In this document: positions 1 through 9,220 of the stretch, piece after piece
How positions within the stretch are numbered: the stretch's first letter is position 1
Layout of the letters: each line of letters begins with the position of its first letter
Assembly (NCBI RefSeq): GCF_000507245.1
Contig: NC_023035.1
Span: 1,775,501 to 1,839,500, forward strand
Length of the DNA stretch: 64,000 bases
DNA from: Salinispira pacifica
Lineage (GTDB): Bacteria > Spirochaetota > Spirochaetia > DSM-27196 > Salinispiraceae
Direction of reading: 5' to 3'
Position numbers and translations under genes: made by a program
The notes under the pieces: model-generated
The model's input: the letters and a program-made list of their open reading frames with translations, nothing else
Database searches by the model: none
What the model was told of the DNA's origin: nothing

Positions 1-1
1 G

Positions 2-1519
2 CAGGCCTCTGGATTTCTTATATACGAACAGATCCACAATACAGTGTTCCAGGACAGCCTGCAGCACATAGCCTACACCCTGGGAGATGTAAAACAGGAA
101 TACATCAATAAGATCGTCTCTGCACTGAGCAACGGCACCAACGGAATACCCCTCACTGAAGACGGCATAGCCATTCTGGTGGAGTACTCCCTTCGTCAGC
201 GAAACGGTAATCCTGCTCCCCAGCTGTACAGGCATCTGCAAACCCTTCTTAATTGCAAGCTCTATGTGGAGTTTCGGAGATTGATTTCCATGCTTGAGCA
301 TCGGCCGAATTTCAGCGATCCGGCACGGCTGCTCAAAGCCCAGTATGCCCTGGACAGGGGCGAGTTTCACAAAGGTCTCATTCCATCAGAATATCCTGAA
401 AATTTACTCTGGAAGGCAGAATGGCAGCTCCTTCAAAGTCTTGCATTTCTAAAGGAACGGGAGTTTCAACACGCCAAGCAATACAGCAAAGAAGCAATTA
501 TCTCGTTTCAACAGCAGGAAGACTCACCCGGGCTCAGCTCGGCCAATACCGTGTTCGGGTACCTTCATCTGCGTCAGCGAAAACACCAGGAAGCTTTTCA
601 TTACTTCACCATTGCCGAGCGTCATGCGGGGGTATCGCCCAATGATCTGAACAGAATGTACGCCCGTTTTCTGCCCGCCTTAAGCGATTTTACTGAAGGC
701 AAGTACAGTCGGGTACGTAAAGAGCTGGAGGGGGAAGAGGGGTTGCTGGCACAGTTTGCCGGCAATGCAGCACACTCATGGTATGCAGTTGCGGCATTTC
801 TGATTTCCCGTACCTATTTTGCCCTTGGGCTGTATGAAAAATGCTACACTCTGCTGTCCAGAATTCTCAACAGTCTCAGCGGAGACCGATGGGTGCAGAT
901 CAGAAGGGTGTTTTATGCCTGGATGGCCAGAAGTCTGAACTATATGGGCAGCTATGAAGCGGGGCGGGCAATCCTGGAAAACCTTCCCCAAAGCCTTGAA
1001 ACGAACCTGTTTTATGCAGAATCCTGTATCATCCGGGGCGAGTTCGAAGATGCCCTGGACAGACTGAAGGAACCCGGGGCCGAAGGTGAAATGCAGTATC
1101 CCACATCCATACTGTTTCCATGGAATAGCGGGTTTTCCTGGGTGGAAGATATGTTTGTAGATGACCTCAGTCAGGATTCTGTGCTCTGGAACCTGTATTA
1201 CGGGATGCGCAGCTATGCCCAGGGAATGATGGGAGAGACGGAAGAAAGCATTCGGGGCTTCCACTGGCTTACCCGGCAGAAGAAAATACTCTCCTCCGAT
1301 CCCCACGAAAGCACCATTCTGTATTGGTATGCAGGGATATTGGAGAGAAGCCGGGAGGATGAAGGGGAGGACCGACTGACCCTTCTGGGCAAGGCGGTGA
1401 AAGCCCTGCAGGAACGTTCCAGCCGGATCGAGGAACCGGCAGACAAGCGGGAGTACTTAAAAAATGTGGTCTGGAACCGGGAACTTCTGGAAAAGGCGAA
1501 ACGGCACAACCTGGTTTAG
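2..1519 (+). CDS. TPR-like helical repeat protein, 5' end outside window
   Basis: The reading frame is open from base 2, so the gene almost certainly starts left of the window; the first possible start inside it is a GTG at 44, giving 491 residues. The visible part is soluble and rich in helix pairs with a tetratricopeptide look (for example the stretch around residues 95-200 with repeated Ala/Leu/Tyr spacing such as LLKAQYALDRGEF and AKQYSKEAI). There is no signal peptide or enzyme motif in the visible part. Such proteins are usually protein-protein scaffolds, but the partner cannot be told. It stands alone upstream of a tRNA gene. Function is not recognised; the TPR assignment is from pattern only. 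Confidence 0.7.
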   Translation, partial: QASGFLIYEQIHNTVFQDSLQHIAYTLGDVKQEYINKIVSALSNGTNGIPLTEDGIAILVEYSLRQRNGNPAPQLYRHLQTLLNCKLYVEFRRLISMLEHRPNFSDPARLLKAQYALDRGEFHKGLIPSEYPENLLWKAEWQLLQSLAFLKEREFQHAKQYSKEAIISFQQQEDSPGLSSANTVFGYLHLRQRKHQEAFHYFTIAERHAGVSPNDLNRMYARFLPALSDFTEGKYSRVRKELEGEEGLLAQFAGNAAHSWYAVAAFLISRTYFALGLYEKCYTLLSRILNSLSGDRWVQIRRVFYAWMARSLNYMGSYEAGRAILENLPQSLETNLFYAESCIIRGEFEDALDRLKEPGAEGEMQYPTSILFPWNSGFSWVEDMFVDDLSQDSVLWNLYYGMRSYAQGMMGETEESIRGFHWLTRQKKILSSDPHESTILYWYAGILERSREDEGEDRLTLLGKAVKALQERSSRIEEPADKREYLKNVVWNRELLEKAKRHNLV

Positions 1520-1578
1520 CTGTTCATAATACCCTGCCCGATGAGCTTTTGTTTCGAAAAATAAAATCCTGAAGGCCG

Positions 1579-1608
1579 TTGACACTGATCAGAACATTTT
1601 GATATATT
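1579..1608 (+). promoter_or_regulatory. Sigma-70-type promoter of tRNA-Met
   Basis: A perfect -35 TTGACA (1579-1584) and a -10 TATATT (1603-1608) are separated by 18 bases and end 15 bases before the tRNA. The tRNA-fMet gene at 40.8 kb has the same two hexamers, which supports the call. Confidence 0.75.
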
Positions 1609-1623
1609 CCCGATCTGTAACAC

Positions 1624-1696
1624 GGTGGCGTAGCTCAGCTGGTAGAGCAAACGGCTCATATCCGTTAGGTCAGGGGTTCAAGTCCCTTCGCCACTA
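1624..1696 (+). tRNA. tRNA-Met (anticodon CAT), elongator type
   Basis: A full cloverleaf can be folded: acceptor GGTGGCG with CGCCACT, D stem GCTC/GAGC, anticodon stem AACGG/CCGTT, loop CTCATAT with CAT at 1657-1659, T arm AGGGG-TTCAAGT-CCCTT, discriminator A. The 73-base gene has no encoded CCA. The anticodon stem lacks the three G-C pairs of initiator tRNAs, so this is elongator Met; an Ile2 tRNA (modified C34) cannot be fully excluded from sequence alone. Confidence 0.92.
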
Positions 1697-1715
1697 TCAA
1701 TAATCAACAGGTCAG

Positions 1716-1750
1716 AAAAAAAGGATATCCGATTTCGGATATCCTTTTTT
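1716..1750 (+). terminator. Rho-independent terminator of tRNA-Met
   Basis: Perfect 12-bp stem (1721-1732 with 1735-1746) and a two-base loop, preceded by A bases and followed by a T run to 1750. It lies 20 bases after the tRNA. The group II intron begins right behind its T run. Confidence 0.9.
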
Positions 1751-2516
1751 GTATGCCCAGCGAAGCGCAGGCATACCCGACCGGTTGGAAGATACCGGTG
1801 TCGCCTCGTTCAGGAGGAAGACAATCCGAATTGCAAGGGCGCAGCTGGCAACGGTTGGGTCTGAAGGAAGCAATAGGAAGTGAACAGCACATAGCGAAAG
1901 CGAACCTGATACGGCACAACAGGGGTGGTAAGCGTGCAAAATAGCGCGAAGCCCGAAACCTGAACAGACCTGTAGTGTGTTTGAGGATGGCGTTGTTTAC
2001 AGGGACTGCGCACAGTATCTGGGGAAACCTGTTGAAATCCCAGCAAAGGGTAGGGAACGACAAGCAGAAATGCAAGTCAGATCGAAGTTTCAGCAGGTGG
2101 CAGATGAGTCCGTAGTAGTGAGTAAGTTCCGGCCAGTGAAAGCCAGTAATGGTGTGGAGGAGAAAACCGGAATGACCTCGTTCCCGGTGACGAGGACTGC
2201 ATTCAGGCCAAAAGCCGGATGCGGATGCGAAGGGACGAAGTTTTTAGTAAATCTTGTTTCGATGAAAAGGCTGGTCGGCAGCTACGCTGCCTGCTCGCCT
2301 ATGCAACCGAAGGAGCGTGAAGCCTAAACAGAAAGTTGCTGGAAAGTGAGCAGAGTATGTGGCCACGGCCGACTGGGGAACCAGGAAGCTGAGCCAGAAT
2401 ACCGTTGACCTGAGTATCTTTTTGACCAGCTGAATATTGCCGGAAAATGGCTAAGAGACAGCTGCAGAGGAGAGAATGAGCAGGAGTTTCACCGCCGAGG
2501 TTTCAAACGAAAGAAG

Positions 2517-3806
2517 ATGCAGACACAAGGAAATCGTAAAATCTGGTACAGCCTCTACGGCAGGATGCTCGAGAGACCACGGCTGGAGGCCGCTTTCAGG
2601 AAGGTGAAGGCAGCGAACGGAGCCCCCGGAGTAGACGGAGTGAGCGTCAAAGCCTTTGCCGACCGTCTGGCGGAGCAACTCGATGTACTTGTGAAGGAAT
2701 TGAAGGACAAGAGCTACCGACCGCTTCCAGTCTTGAGGGTGGAAATACCCAAAGACGGGGGAGGAGTAAGGAAACTCGGGATACCTTCGGTTCGCGACCG
2801 GGTAGTCCAGCAAGCCTTACTGGACATTCTAAACCCAATATTTGACCCGGACTTTCATCCGTCCAGTTACGGATACCGACCGGGCAGAAGCGCACATCAG
2901 GCAATTGAGAAGGCATCTACGTTCATGCGCAGGTATGAATTGGAATGGGTAGTGGATATGGACTTGTCGAAGTGTTTTGACACACTGAAGCATGACTTTT
3001 TACTGACTCAAGTACGAAAACGAGTTGCCGATGGAAGCATCTTGAATCTCATACGCCTCTTTCTTGAAAGTGGTGTGATGACGGATGCTGGTGAAGAGAA
3101 CACTGAAGAAGGGAGTCCCCAGGGCGGGGTGATTAGTCCGCTTCTCGCGAACATCTACCTCGACTTCTTTGACCAGTGGAGCATGGCACGAGGGTATCGC
3201 ATAGTTCGCTATGCCGACGATATCCTCATCTTTGCTTCATCACAAAAAGGTGCGGAACGTCGGCTTGCAGCTGCAACGCATTTTCTGGAAGAAGAAATGG
3301 GACTGGCTGTGAATCGTGAGAAAACTCACATTACAAACCTGTATGAGGGGGTGCGCTACCTTGGAGTAGTAATCTCTCGTCACCACACCCGGATTCAGGA
3401 AAAGAAGGTGAAAGCCTTCAAGGACAAGGTCAGGAAACTGACCCGACGCAACAGCGGGAGACCGCTGGGATCGACAATTTACGAACTCAATCCAGTACTA
3501 CGCGGGTTTGCTAACTATTTCAGGATAGCAAATTGTACGAAGGTATTCAGGGAGCTGATGAGCTGGGTACGCAGGCGATTGCGGGCTATTCAGTTGCGAC
3601 TTTGGAAACGCTCTTCCCGGCTGCACCGCCGATTGCGGCAGCTGGGATTTCAAGGCGAGTTCAAACACATCAAGATGAGTTCGTGGAGATCGGCTAAAAG
3701 TCCGCTTGCAGCCATGGCGCTGCAAAACAAGCACTTTGAAGAGATGAATCTGTTTTCTCTCGACAAGGTACAGGTCGCAATTTCTGTCCGGCAGCTTGCT
3801 GGATAA
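2517..3806 (+). CDS. ltrA: Group II intron reverse transcriptase/maturase
   Basis: A 429-residue RT-maturase. The RT domain spans roughly residues 25-300 with VDGVS near 40, the first catalytic aspartate region VDMDLSKCFD at 146-155, SPQGG at 200-204 and the active-site YADD at 232-235. Residues about 300-429 are basic and helical, as in the maturase (X) domain that helps the intron RNA fold and splice. No H-N-H endonuclease domain follows, consistent with insertion through an unusual target such as a terminator stem. The ATG at 2517 has a purine-rich AAAGAAG just upstream. All key RT residues are intact, so the element may still be active. Confidence 0.95.
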   Translation: MQTQGNRKIWYSLYGRMLERPRLEAAFRKVKAANGAPGVDGVSVKAFADRLAEQLDVLVKELKDKSYRPLPVLRVEIPKDGGGVRKLGIPSVRDRVVQQALLDILNPIFDPDFHPSSYGYRPGRSAHQAIEKASTFMRRYELEWVVDMDLSKCFDTLKHDFLLTQVRKRVADGSILNLIRLFLESGVMTDAGEENTEEGSPQGGVISPLLANIYLDFFDQWSMARGYRIVRYADDILIFASSQKGAERRLAAATHFLEEEMGLAVNREKTHITNLYEGVRYLGVVISRHHTRIQEKKVKAFKDKVRKLTRRNSGRPLGSTIYELNPVLRGFANYFRIANCTKVFRELMSWVRRRLRAIQLRLWKRSSRLHRRLRQLGFQGEFKHIKMSSWRSAKSPLAAMALQNKHFEEMNLFSLDKVQVAISVRQLAG

Positions 3807-3815
3807 CTGAAGACA

Positions 3816-3898
3816 GGAGCCGTATACGAGGTCCGTACGTACGGTTCTGTGAGAGGGACAATAAAGGAGGTCATTCCTCCTTTATTGCCCTACTCGAT
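3816..3898 (+). ncRNA. Group II intron domains V and VI
   Basis: Domain V shows the hallmark paired arms GAGCCGTA and TACGGTTC with the AGC catalytic triad at 3818-3820. Domain VI is a long stem (about 3855-3888, arms around AATAAAGGAGG and CCTCCTTTATT) ending in the intron 3' tail. Together they form the ribozyme core and branch-point region. Confidence 0.8.
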
Positions 3899-3922
3899 AT
3901 TGTACCGGTTTTATTGCGTCGG

Positions 3923-4405
3923 TCAGCTTCGGTTTTTCTGTTGTTTGGCCGATTCGGAGATGGTCTTAATCTCGCTGATAAACCCTTCAAGGCTTTCAAA
4001 ATTCCGGTAGACGGATGCAAAGCGGATGTACGCCACATCATCCATATCGTGCAGCTTTTTCAAGACCATTTCACCCAGCTCCCGGGAGCTTATCTCATGA
4101 CTGCTTTTTGAAAGAATCATGCTTTCATCTTCAATCTGATTCAGGATGCTCTCGATTTCCAGCTGGCTGATTTCCCGTTTCTCAAGGGCCCGCTGCAGCC
4201 CGCGCTCCAGTTTTTCCCGGTTGAAGGGTTCTCTTCGGCCGCTGGTTTTTACTACCATCAGGGGTTTATCTTCAATCCGTTCATAACTGGTGAAGCGGTA
4301 ACTGCAATCACCGCATTCCCGTCTCCGCCGGATTGCCGAGCCGTCTGCCAGAGTTCTGCTTTCTATTACCTTGTCATTTTTACTGCCGCAATGTGGACAT
4401 TTCAT
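3923..4405 (-). CDS. nrdR: Transcriptional repressor NrdR
   Basis: A 160-residue ribonucleotide reductase regulator of standard length. Residues 1-35 form the zinc ribbon with CPHC at 3-6 and CGDC at 31-34; residues about 49-139 are the ATP-cone that senses ATP/dATP. NrdR binds NrdR boxes upstream of nrd operons and represses ribonucleotide reductase when dATP is high. No nrd gene lies in the window, so it acts in trans. It is a single gene between the group II intron and ilvC and is read leftward. Confidence 0.96.
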   Translation of the reverse strand: MKCPHCGSKNDKVIESRTLADGSAIRRRRECGDCSYRFTSYERIEDKPLMVVKTSGRREPFNREKLERGLQRALEKREISQLEIESILNQIEDESMILSKSSHEISSRELGEMVLKKLHDMDDVAYIRFASVYRNFESLEGFISEIKTISESAKQQKNRS

Positions 4406-4445
4406 GGAGTCAATGTATACCGCAGTCCTGGTTTCCGCAAGGGAA

Positions 4446-4476
4446 GAAAAAAGCCCCCGGAGATGAAGCCGGGGGC
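4446..4476 (-). terminator. Rho-independent terminator after ilvC
   Basis: On the minus strand an 8-bp GC-only stem (4469-4476 with 4453-4460) is followed by seven T bases (4446-4452). It lies 15 bases past the ilvC stop and before nrdR. Confidence 0.85.
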
Positions 4477-4491
4477 AGAGGAGGGAAAAGA

Positions 4492-5963
<1,472 letters not shown>

Positions 5964-6057
5964 TTACTCCTTTCCGGGACATACAATCAGGTAATGATTG
6001 TTTTGATATCCGGAATATAGCACAGAATTTTATTTGCAAGAAGTGAAATATATGCAC

Positions 6058-6086
6058 TATATTATTGCAGTAAACGCAATAATATA
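6058..6086. promoter_or_regulatory. IlvY operator between ilvC and ilvY
   Basis: A perfect 11-bp inverted repeat (6058-6068 and 6076-6086, arm TATATTATTGC) with a 7-base spacer. Its core TTGC-N7-GCAA matches the T-N11-A pattern of LysR-type sites and the TTGC-N7-GCAA form of the E. coli IlvY operators. A weaker half-like site TTGCAAGAAGTGAA lies around 6034-6047, nearer ilvC. In the E. coli system IlvY binds here with acetolactate or acetohydroxybutyrate as inducer. Confidence 0.8.
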
Positions 6087-6128
6087 CAGCCCCGAAAGAC
6101 CCGGGAAAATATCATCGAGGAAGATCAT

Positions 6129-7010
6129 ATGAACTATCAGCAGCTTCAATGTTTTGTGGCCCTGGCGGAAACCGGAAATTTCAACCGGGCAAGTTCCAGA
6201 AGCTACATGAGCCCGTCTGCTTTTTCAAGGATTATCCAGCGGACCGAGGAAGAGCTGGGGGTGGAACTCTGTGTACGGAATACCCGTGAGGTGTTTATTA
6301 CCGCCAGCGGAGAGCGCTTTCTTGCCTACGCCCGGGAGGCTCTTTCGGAGTATGAAAATATCCGGCAGCAGCTTCACAGCGGTGAGGTCTCCGGGGAGCT
6401 GAGCATCTTCGCCACGGTAACAGCCTGTTACTCCATCCTTCCCCGGGTGCTCAATCCGTTCCGGAAGGCGTATCCCGGAGTGACCATCCACCTGCGCACC
6501 GGCGATGCCGCCGATGCCCTGGATGAGGTGCGGATGAACCGGGTTGACTGCAGCGTAGCTCCCATCCCTGACAGTTCGGCCGACGATTTGTTTGTACAGG
6601 TGGTGACATCCACCCCTCTGGTGTTTGTGGCTCCCTGGGAGGAGTTCAGGAGCCAGCTGGAGGGATTTCCCGTGGATGCACCCTGGGACGAACTTCCCAT
6701 TATTCTGCCGGAGCGTGGGCTTGCACGGGAACGGATCGATACTTGGTTTCGCAGCAGGGGCATACAGCCCCGTATCCGTGCCGAGGTTGCGGGAAACGAG
6801 GGAATCCTGTCTATGGTGAACCTGGGGCTGGGCATCGGCCTTGTTCCGGAACTGGTGGTTGTAAACAGCCCCCTTACAGAAGGGCTTGAGATACTTCCTC
6901 ACATTGATGAGGTTCCCGACTTTCAGGTAGGTGTTGCGGCCAAGCAGAGCAGGCGGGCGAACCCCGCCCTCAGGGCATTTATGCAGAGCGCCATGGAGAA
7001 TCTGGGCTGA
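6129..7010 (+). CDS. ilvY: LysR-family activator of ilvC, IlvY
   Basis: A 293-residue LysR regulator. Residues 1-60 form the winged helix-turn-helix (MSPSAFSRIIQRTEEELG); residues 90-290 form the inducer-binding domain. Several stretches match the IlvY subgroup closely: SGELSIFATVTACYS, TGDAADAL, ILSMVNLGLGIGLVPELV. It is divergent from ilvC, the arrangement known in enterobacteria, with a 168-base gap that holds the operator. Its inducers should be the ilvC substrates. The ATG is 9 bases after a GAGGAAG site. Confidence 0.93.
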   Translation: MNYQQLQCFVALAETGNFNRASSRSYMSPSAFSRIIQRTEEELGVELCVRNTREVFITASGERFLAYAREALSEYENIRQQLHSGEVSGELSIFATVTACYSILPRVLNPFRKAYPGVTIHLRTGDAADALDEVRMNRVDCSVAPIPDSSADDLFVQVVTSTPLVFVAPWEEFRSQLEGFPVDAPWDELPIILPERGLARERIDTWFRSRGIQPRIRAEVAGNEGILSMVNLGLGIGLVPELVVVNSPLTEGLEILPHIDEVPDFQVGVAAKQSRRANPALRAFMQSAMENLG

Positions 7011-7068
7011 GGCGACCGCGGCAAGAACGCCTCCTACAGCAGCACCGAACCCCCAGCCGGAGCGTCGG

Positions 7069-7848
7069 CTACAGCAGTACCGAACCCGTACCCAGAACGG
7101 CGGCGGAGATGCACACCACGGCATTGGAAAGGGACAACCATCGAATCGCCGGGAGAGAGGCGGGACCGTCTTCCTTCCAGGCTCGAAGCAGGAGGGATGC
7201 GGTGTAGCTTGTGCTGAGATTTCCCATATGCTGAAGCATGAGCAGCCCCATCGCCTTTACATATCGCAGGGGATGCTTTTTAATTTGCAGTCCACGCAGA
7301 CGTATTCGTCGGCCCGAGTCTTTGGCGGCATCCAGCAGCCGGGGAATGGCTCCCAGCATAATTCTCAGCATGGTGGAAATTGTCCAGGCAAATTTGGCAT
7401 TCAGCGGGCGGATGATGCGGTATATTCCATCCTGCAGCTGGGAAAGCCGGGTGGTGGACATGAGAATGTGGGTGCTGATAATTGAATTGGAAATGTGAAG
7501 GATGAGCCGGAGGGTCTCATATGCGCCCTCTTTGTTCCAGTTTATGATGAAGCTGTGCTGGAGGAAGGGGATTTCAACGGGAATCCCGTCGCTCAGATGG
7601 GCCCTGCTGATATAGCTTATCAGGAATATCCAGAAGAAGGCACGCAGCTCTTTTATCACCCGCAATACACGGGTTCCCGCCAGGAAGCTCACAATGATCA
7701 TGGCGGCAAGGTTTATGAGCATTCCCGAATATCCGGCGGCGGAAAACAGCAGGTTTAAGCTGATATAGGCAATGAATTTTACTGATGCGGAGGCATTGTG
7801 GAGAAGACTGCTGCCGCTCTGATAATGAAAGCTCAGGTTTTGAGCCAT
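7069..7848 (-). CDS. bioN: ECF transporter transmembrane T component (BioN type)
   Basis: A 259-residue membrane protein of the CbiQ/EcfT fold, with hydrophobic segments around residues 25-60, 65-85 and 110-130 and a C-terminal one near 235-257. The cytoplasmic coupling region carries the two short Arg motifs of T components (RIRLRGL near 185 and LLLRAW near 224) that touch the ATPases. It is the last gene of bioY-bioM-bioN and overlaps the ATPase gene by 16 bases, so it should serve biotin uptake. A general EcfT shared with other S components remains possible. Confidence 0.88.
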   Translation of the reverse strand: MAQNLSFHYQSGSSLLHNASASVKFIAYISLNLLFSAAGYSGMLINLAAMIIVSFLAGTRVLRVIKELRAFFWIFLISYISRAHLSDGIPVEIPFLQHSFIINWNKEGAYETLRLILHISNSIISTHILMSTTRLSQLQDGIYRIIRPLNAKFAWTISTMLRIMLGAIPRLLDAAKDSGRRIRLRGLQIKKHPLRYVKAMGLLMLQHMGNLSTSYTASLLLRAWKEDGPASLPAIRWLSLSNAVVCISAAVLGTGSVLL

Positions 7849-8567
7849 GTCATATCCTTGATCTTCATGGGAGGTTTCCGCACATCGTGATCTTCCAGAA
7901 AATTCAGCACCCGCTCGGGCAGGGCGTCTGCGATAATCCGCCCTTCCTTGAGAAGAATCAGCCTGTCAGCTAACGCCAGACACTTTTCCAGACCATGGGT
8001 CACAATTACAATTCCCCGGTTCTCCTCCTTCAGCCGGAGAATCTGATGCAGGGTCTCAACAACCCCGGGGTAATCCAGGTTTTCAAAAGGCTCATCCATG
8101 AGAATGTAGTCGGGGTTCATGGCAAGGATGGAGGCCAGAGCAAGTCTCCGTATCTCCCCGCCCGAGAGACTCCGGGGATTCTGATCCCGGTGTTCATGAA
8201 GACCGCTCCACTCCAGGGCGTATTCAAGGCGGGTCTGCCTCTCTTCCTCAGAGATCTTCAGATTTCTCAGGCCGAATAGAATATCCTCTTCCACGGTCTG
8301 TTCAATGACCTGCATCTCCGGCTGCTGGAAAACCAGACCTACACCGGTTCCCAAGGCCTTGCCTTTTGCAGGATATGGAGCGGAGTTGAGCCGGATATCC
8401 CCTTCCATATCATCAAGCAGGCCTGCCAGGGCGTGAATGAGCATGGTTTTCCCCGCACCGTTGGGACCGGTGATAACGGTTATCTCACCCTTATGAAAGC
8501 TGCAGCTGATATTGGAGAGGATTTGATGTCCGTCTATGGATAATGATATGTGATCAGCTTCGAGCAT
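7833..8567 (-). CDS. bioM: ECF transporter ATPase (BioM type)
   Basis: An ABC ATPase of 244 residues from the chosen ATG at 8567 (MLEADHISLSI). Walker A is GPNGAGKT, the Q loop is VFQQPE, the signature is LSGGEIRR, Walker B is YILMDEP and the switch His is VTHG. An earlier in-frame ATG at 8615 would add 16 unlikely residues. The gene overlaps the end of bioY by 14 bases and the start of bioN by 16, so the three are translationally linked. It powers biotin import with BioN and the substrate-binding BioY. Confidence 0.9.
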   Translation of the reverse strand: MLEADHISLSIDGHQILSNISCSFHKGEITVITGPNGAGKTMLIHALAGLLDDMEGDIRLNSAPYPAKGKALGTGVGLVFQQPEMQVIEQTVEEDILFGLRNLKISEEERQTRLEYALEWSGLHEHRDQNPRSLSGGEIRRLALASILAMNPDYILMDEPFENLDYPGVVETLHQILRLKEENRGIVIVTHGLEKCLALADRLILLKEGRIIADALPERVLNFLEDHDVRKPPMKIKDMTWLKT

Positions 8568-9159
8568 TCCCTTGTAATATCCTTCGTCCGGGTATTGCCA
8601 GCAATACTGCGGCAATGATTTTTACCACATCACCGGGAACATAGGGAAGTACGGCCCGTCCAAGTCCGATGCGCCAATCCCAGCCCAGGTTGAGCACAAT
8701 CCAGGGATAGCCGATTGCATAAATAATGAGCGTACCCGCCACGGTCGCCAGAACGTCCCGGAACAGGGGAGAGAGGGCTCCACGGTGCAGATGACCTGCA
8801 TGCTCGGCTGCGCTGGCCTTGTTACCCGGTCTCATGTGCACGATCAGAGACATAATGAGCGCAGCCGGAAGAAAACCGATAATAAATCCTCCGCTGGGGC
8901 CCAGGATTACCGCAAAACCGCTGGTTCCCCCGGCAAACACCGGCAGGCCGGCAATTCCGGCAAAAATATAGAGAGCAGTTGCCCCCAGAGCGTAGAGAGG
9001 CCGAAGGAGAATTCCTGCCAGCAGAATGAAGAAGGTCTGGAGGGTAATGGGTACGGGACTCAGGGGAATGTCGAAGCGGATCATTGCACCCACCGCTATC
9101 AGGGCGGCAAATACGGCTGCCAATACGATATTCCGAATATGTTTGGTTTGATCAGTCAT
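8554..9159 (-). CDS. bioY: Biotin transporter substrate-binding subunit BioY
   Basis: A 201-residue, six-segment membrane protein of the BioY family. Typical stretches are FDIPLSPVPITLQTFF near residue 29, GLPVFAGGTSG near 70 and GGFIIGF near 90, with the C-terminal PYVPGDVVKI. It captures biotin and passes it through BioM/BioN. It is first in the operon and divergent from the carboxypeptidase gene at 9221. No BirA-type operator was recognised in the 61-base gap. A charged insert (about residues 110-130) between two membrane segments is slightly longer than usual. Confidence 0.94.
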   Translation of the reverse strand: MTDQTKHIRNIVLAAVFAALIAVGAMIRFDIPLSPVPITLQTFFILLAGILLRPLYALGATALYIFAGIAGLPVFAGGTSGFAVILGPSGGFIIGFLPAALIMSLIVHMRPGNKASAAEHAGHLHRGALSPLFRDVLATVAGTLIIYAIGYPWIVLNLGWDWRIGLGRAVLPYVPGDVVKIIAAVLLAIPGRRILQGNARS

Positions 9160-9220
9160 GAAAACTCCTGTTCAACGTTTCTATTGCGCGGTAGCCCCGC
9201 GATTGGCTACTATAAAGGCT

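Larger units (their letters stand above)
1751..3898 (+). mobile_element. Group II intron, bacterial class C-like, with reverse transcriptase
   Basis: A retroelement of about 2.15 kb. The 5' end is placed at GTATGCCC (1751), close to the usual GTGYG intron start and immediately after the T run of the tRNA terminator. About 765 bases of structured non-coding RNA (domains I-IV) precede the reverse transcriptase gene. Domain V (3816-3849) and a long domain VI hairpin follow, and the 3' end is set near ACTCGAT at 3892-3898. The placement behind a terminator and an RT without an endonuclease domain are known traits of class C introns; the class was not confirmed by folding. Ends are good to a few bases. 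It sits between genes and disrupts nothing obvious. Confidence 0.85.

Noticed and set aside
6225-7124. 299-residue minus-strand frame over ilvY
   Set aside because: A shadow of ilvY with biased composition and no motifs.
9158-9220. Earlier ATG for the D,D-carboxypeptidase
   Set aside because: It would nearly touch the bioY start and adds residues before a normal signal sequence; 9221 has AAAGG upstream.
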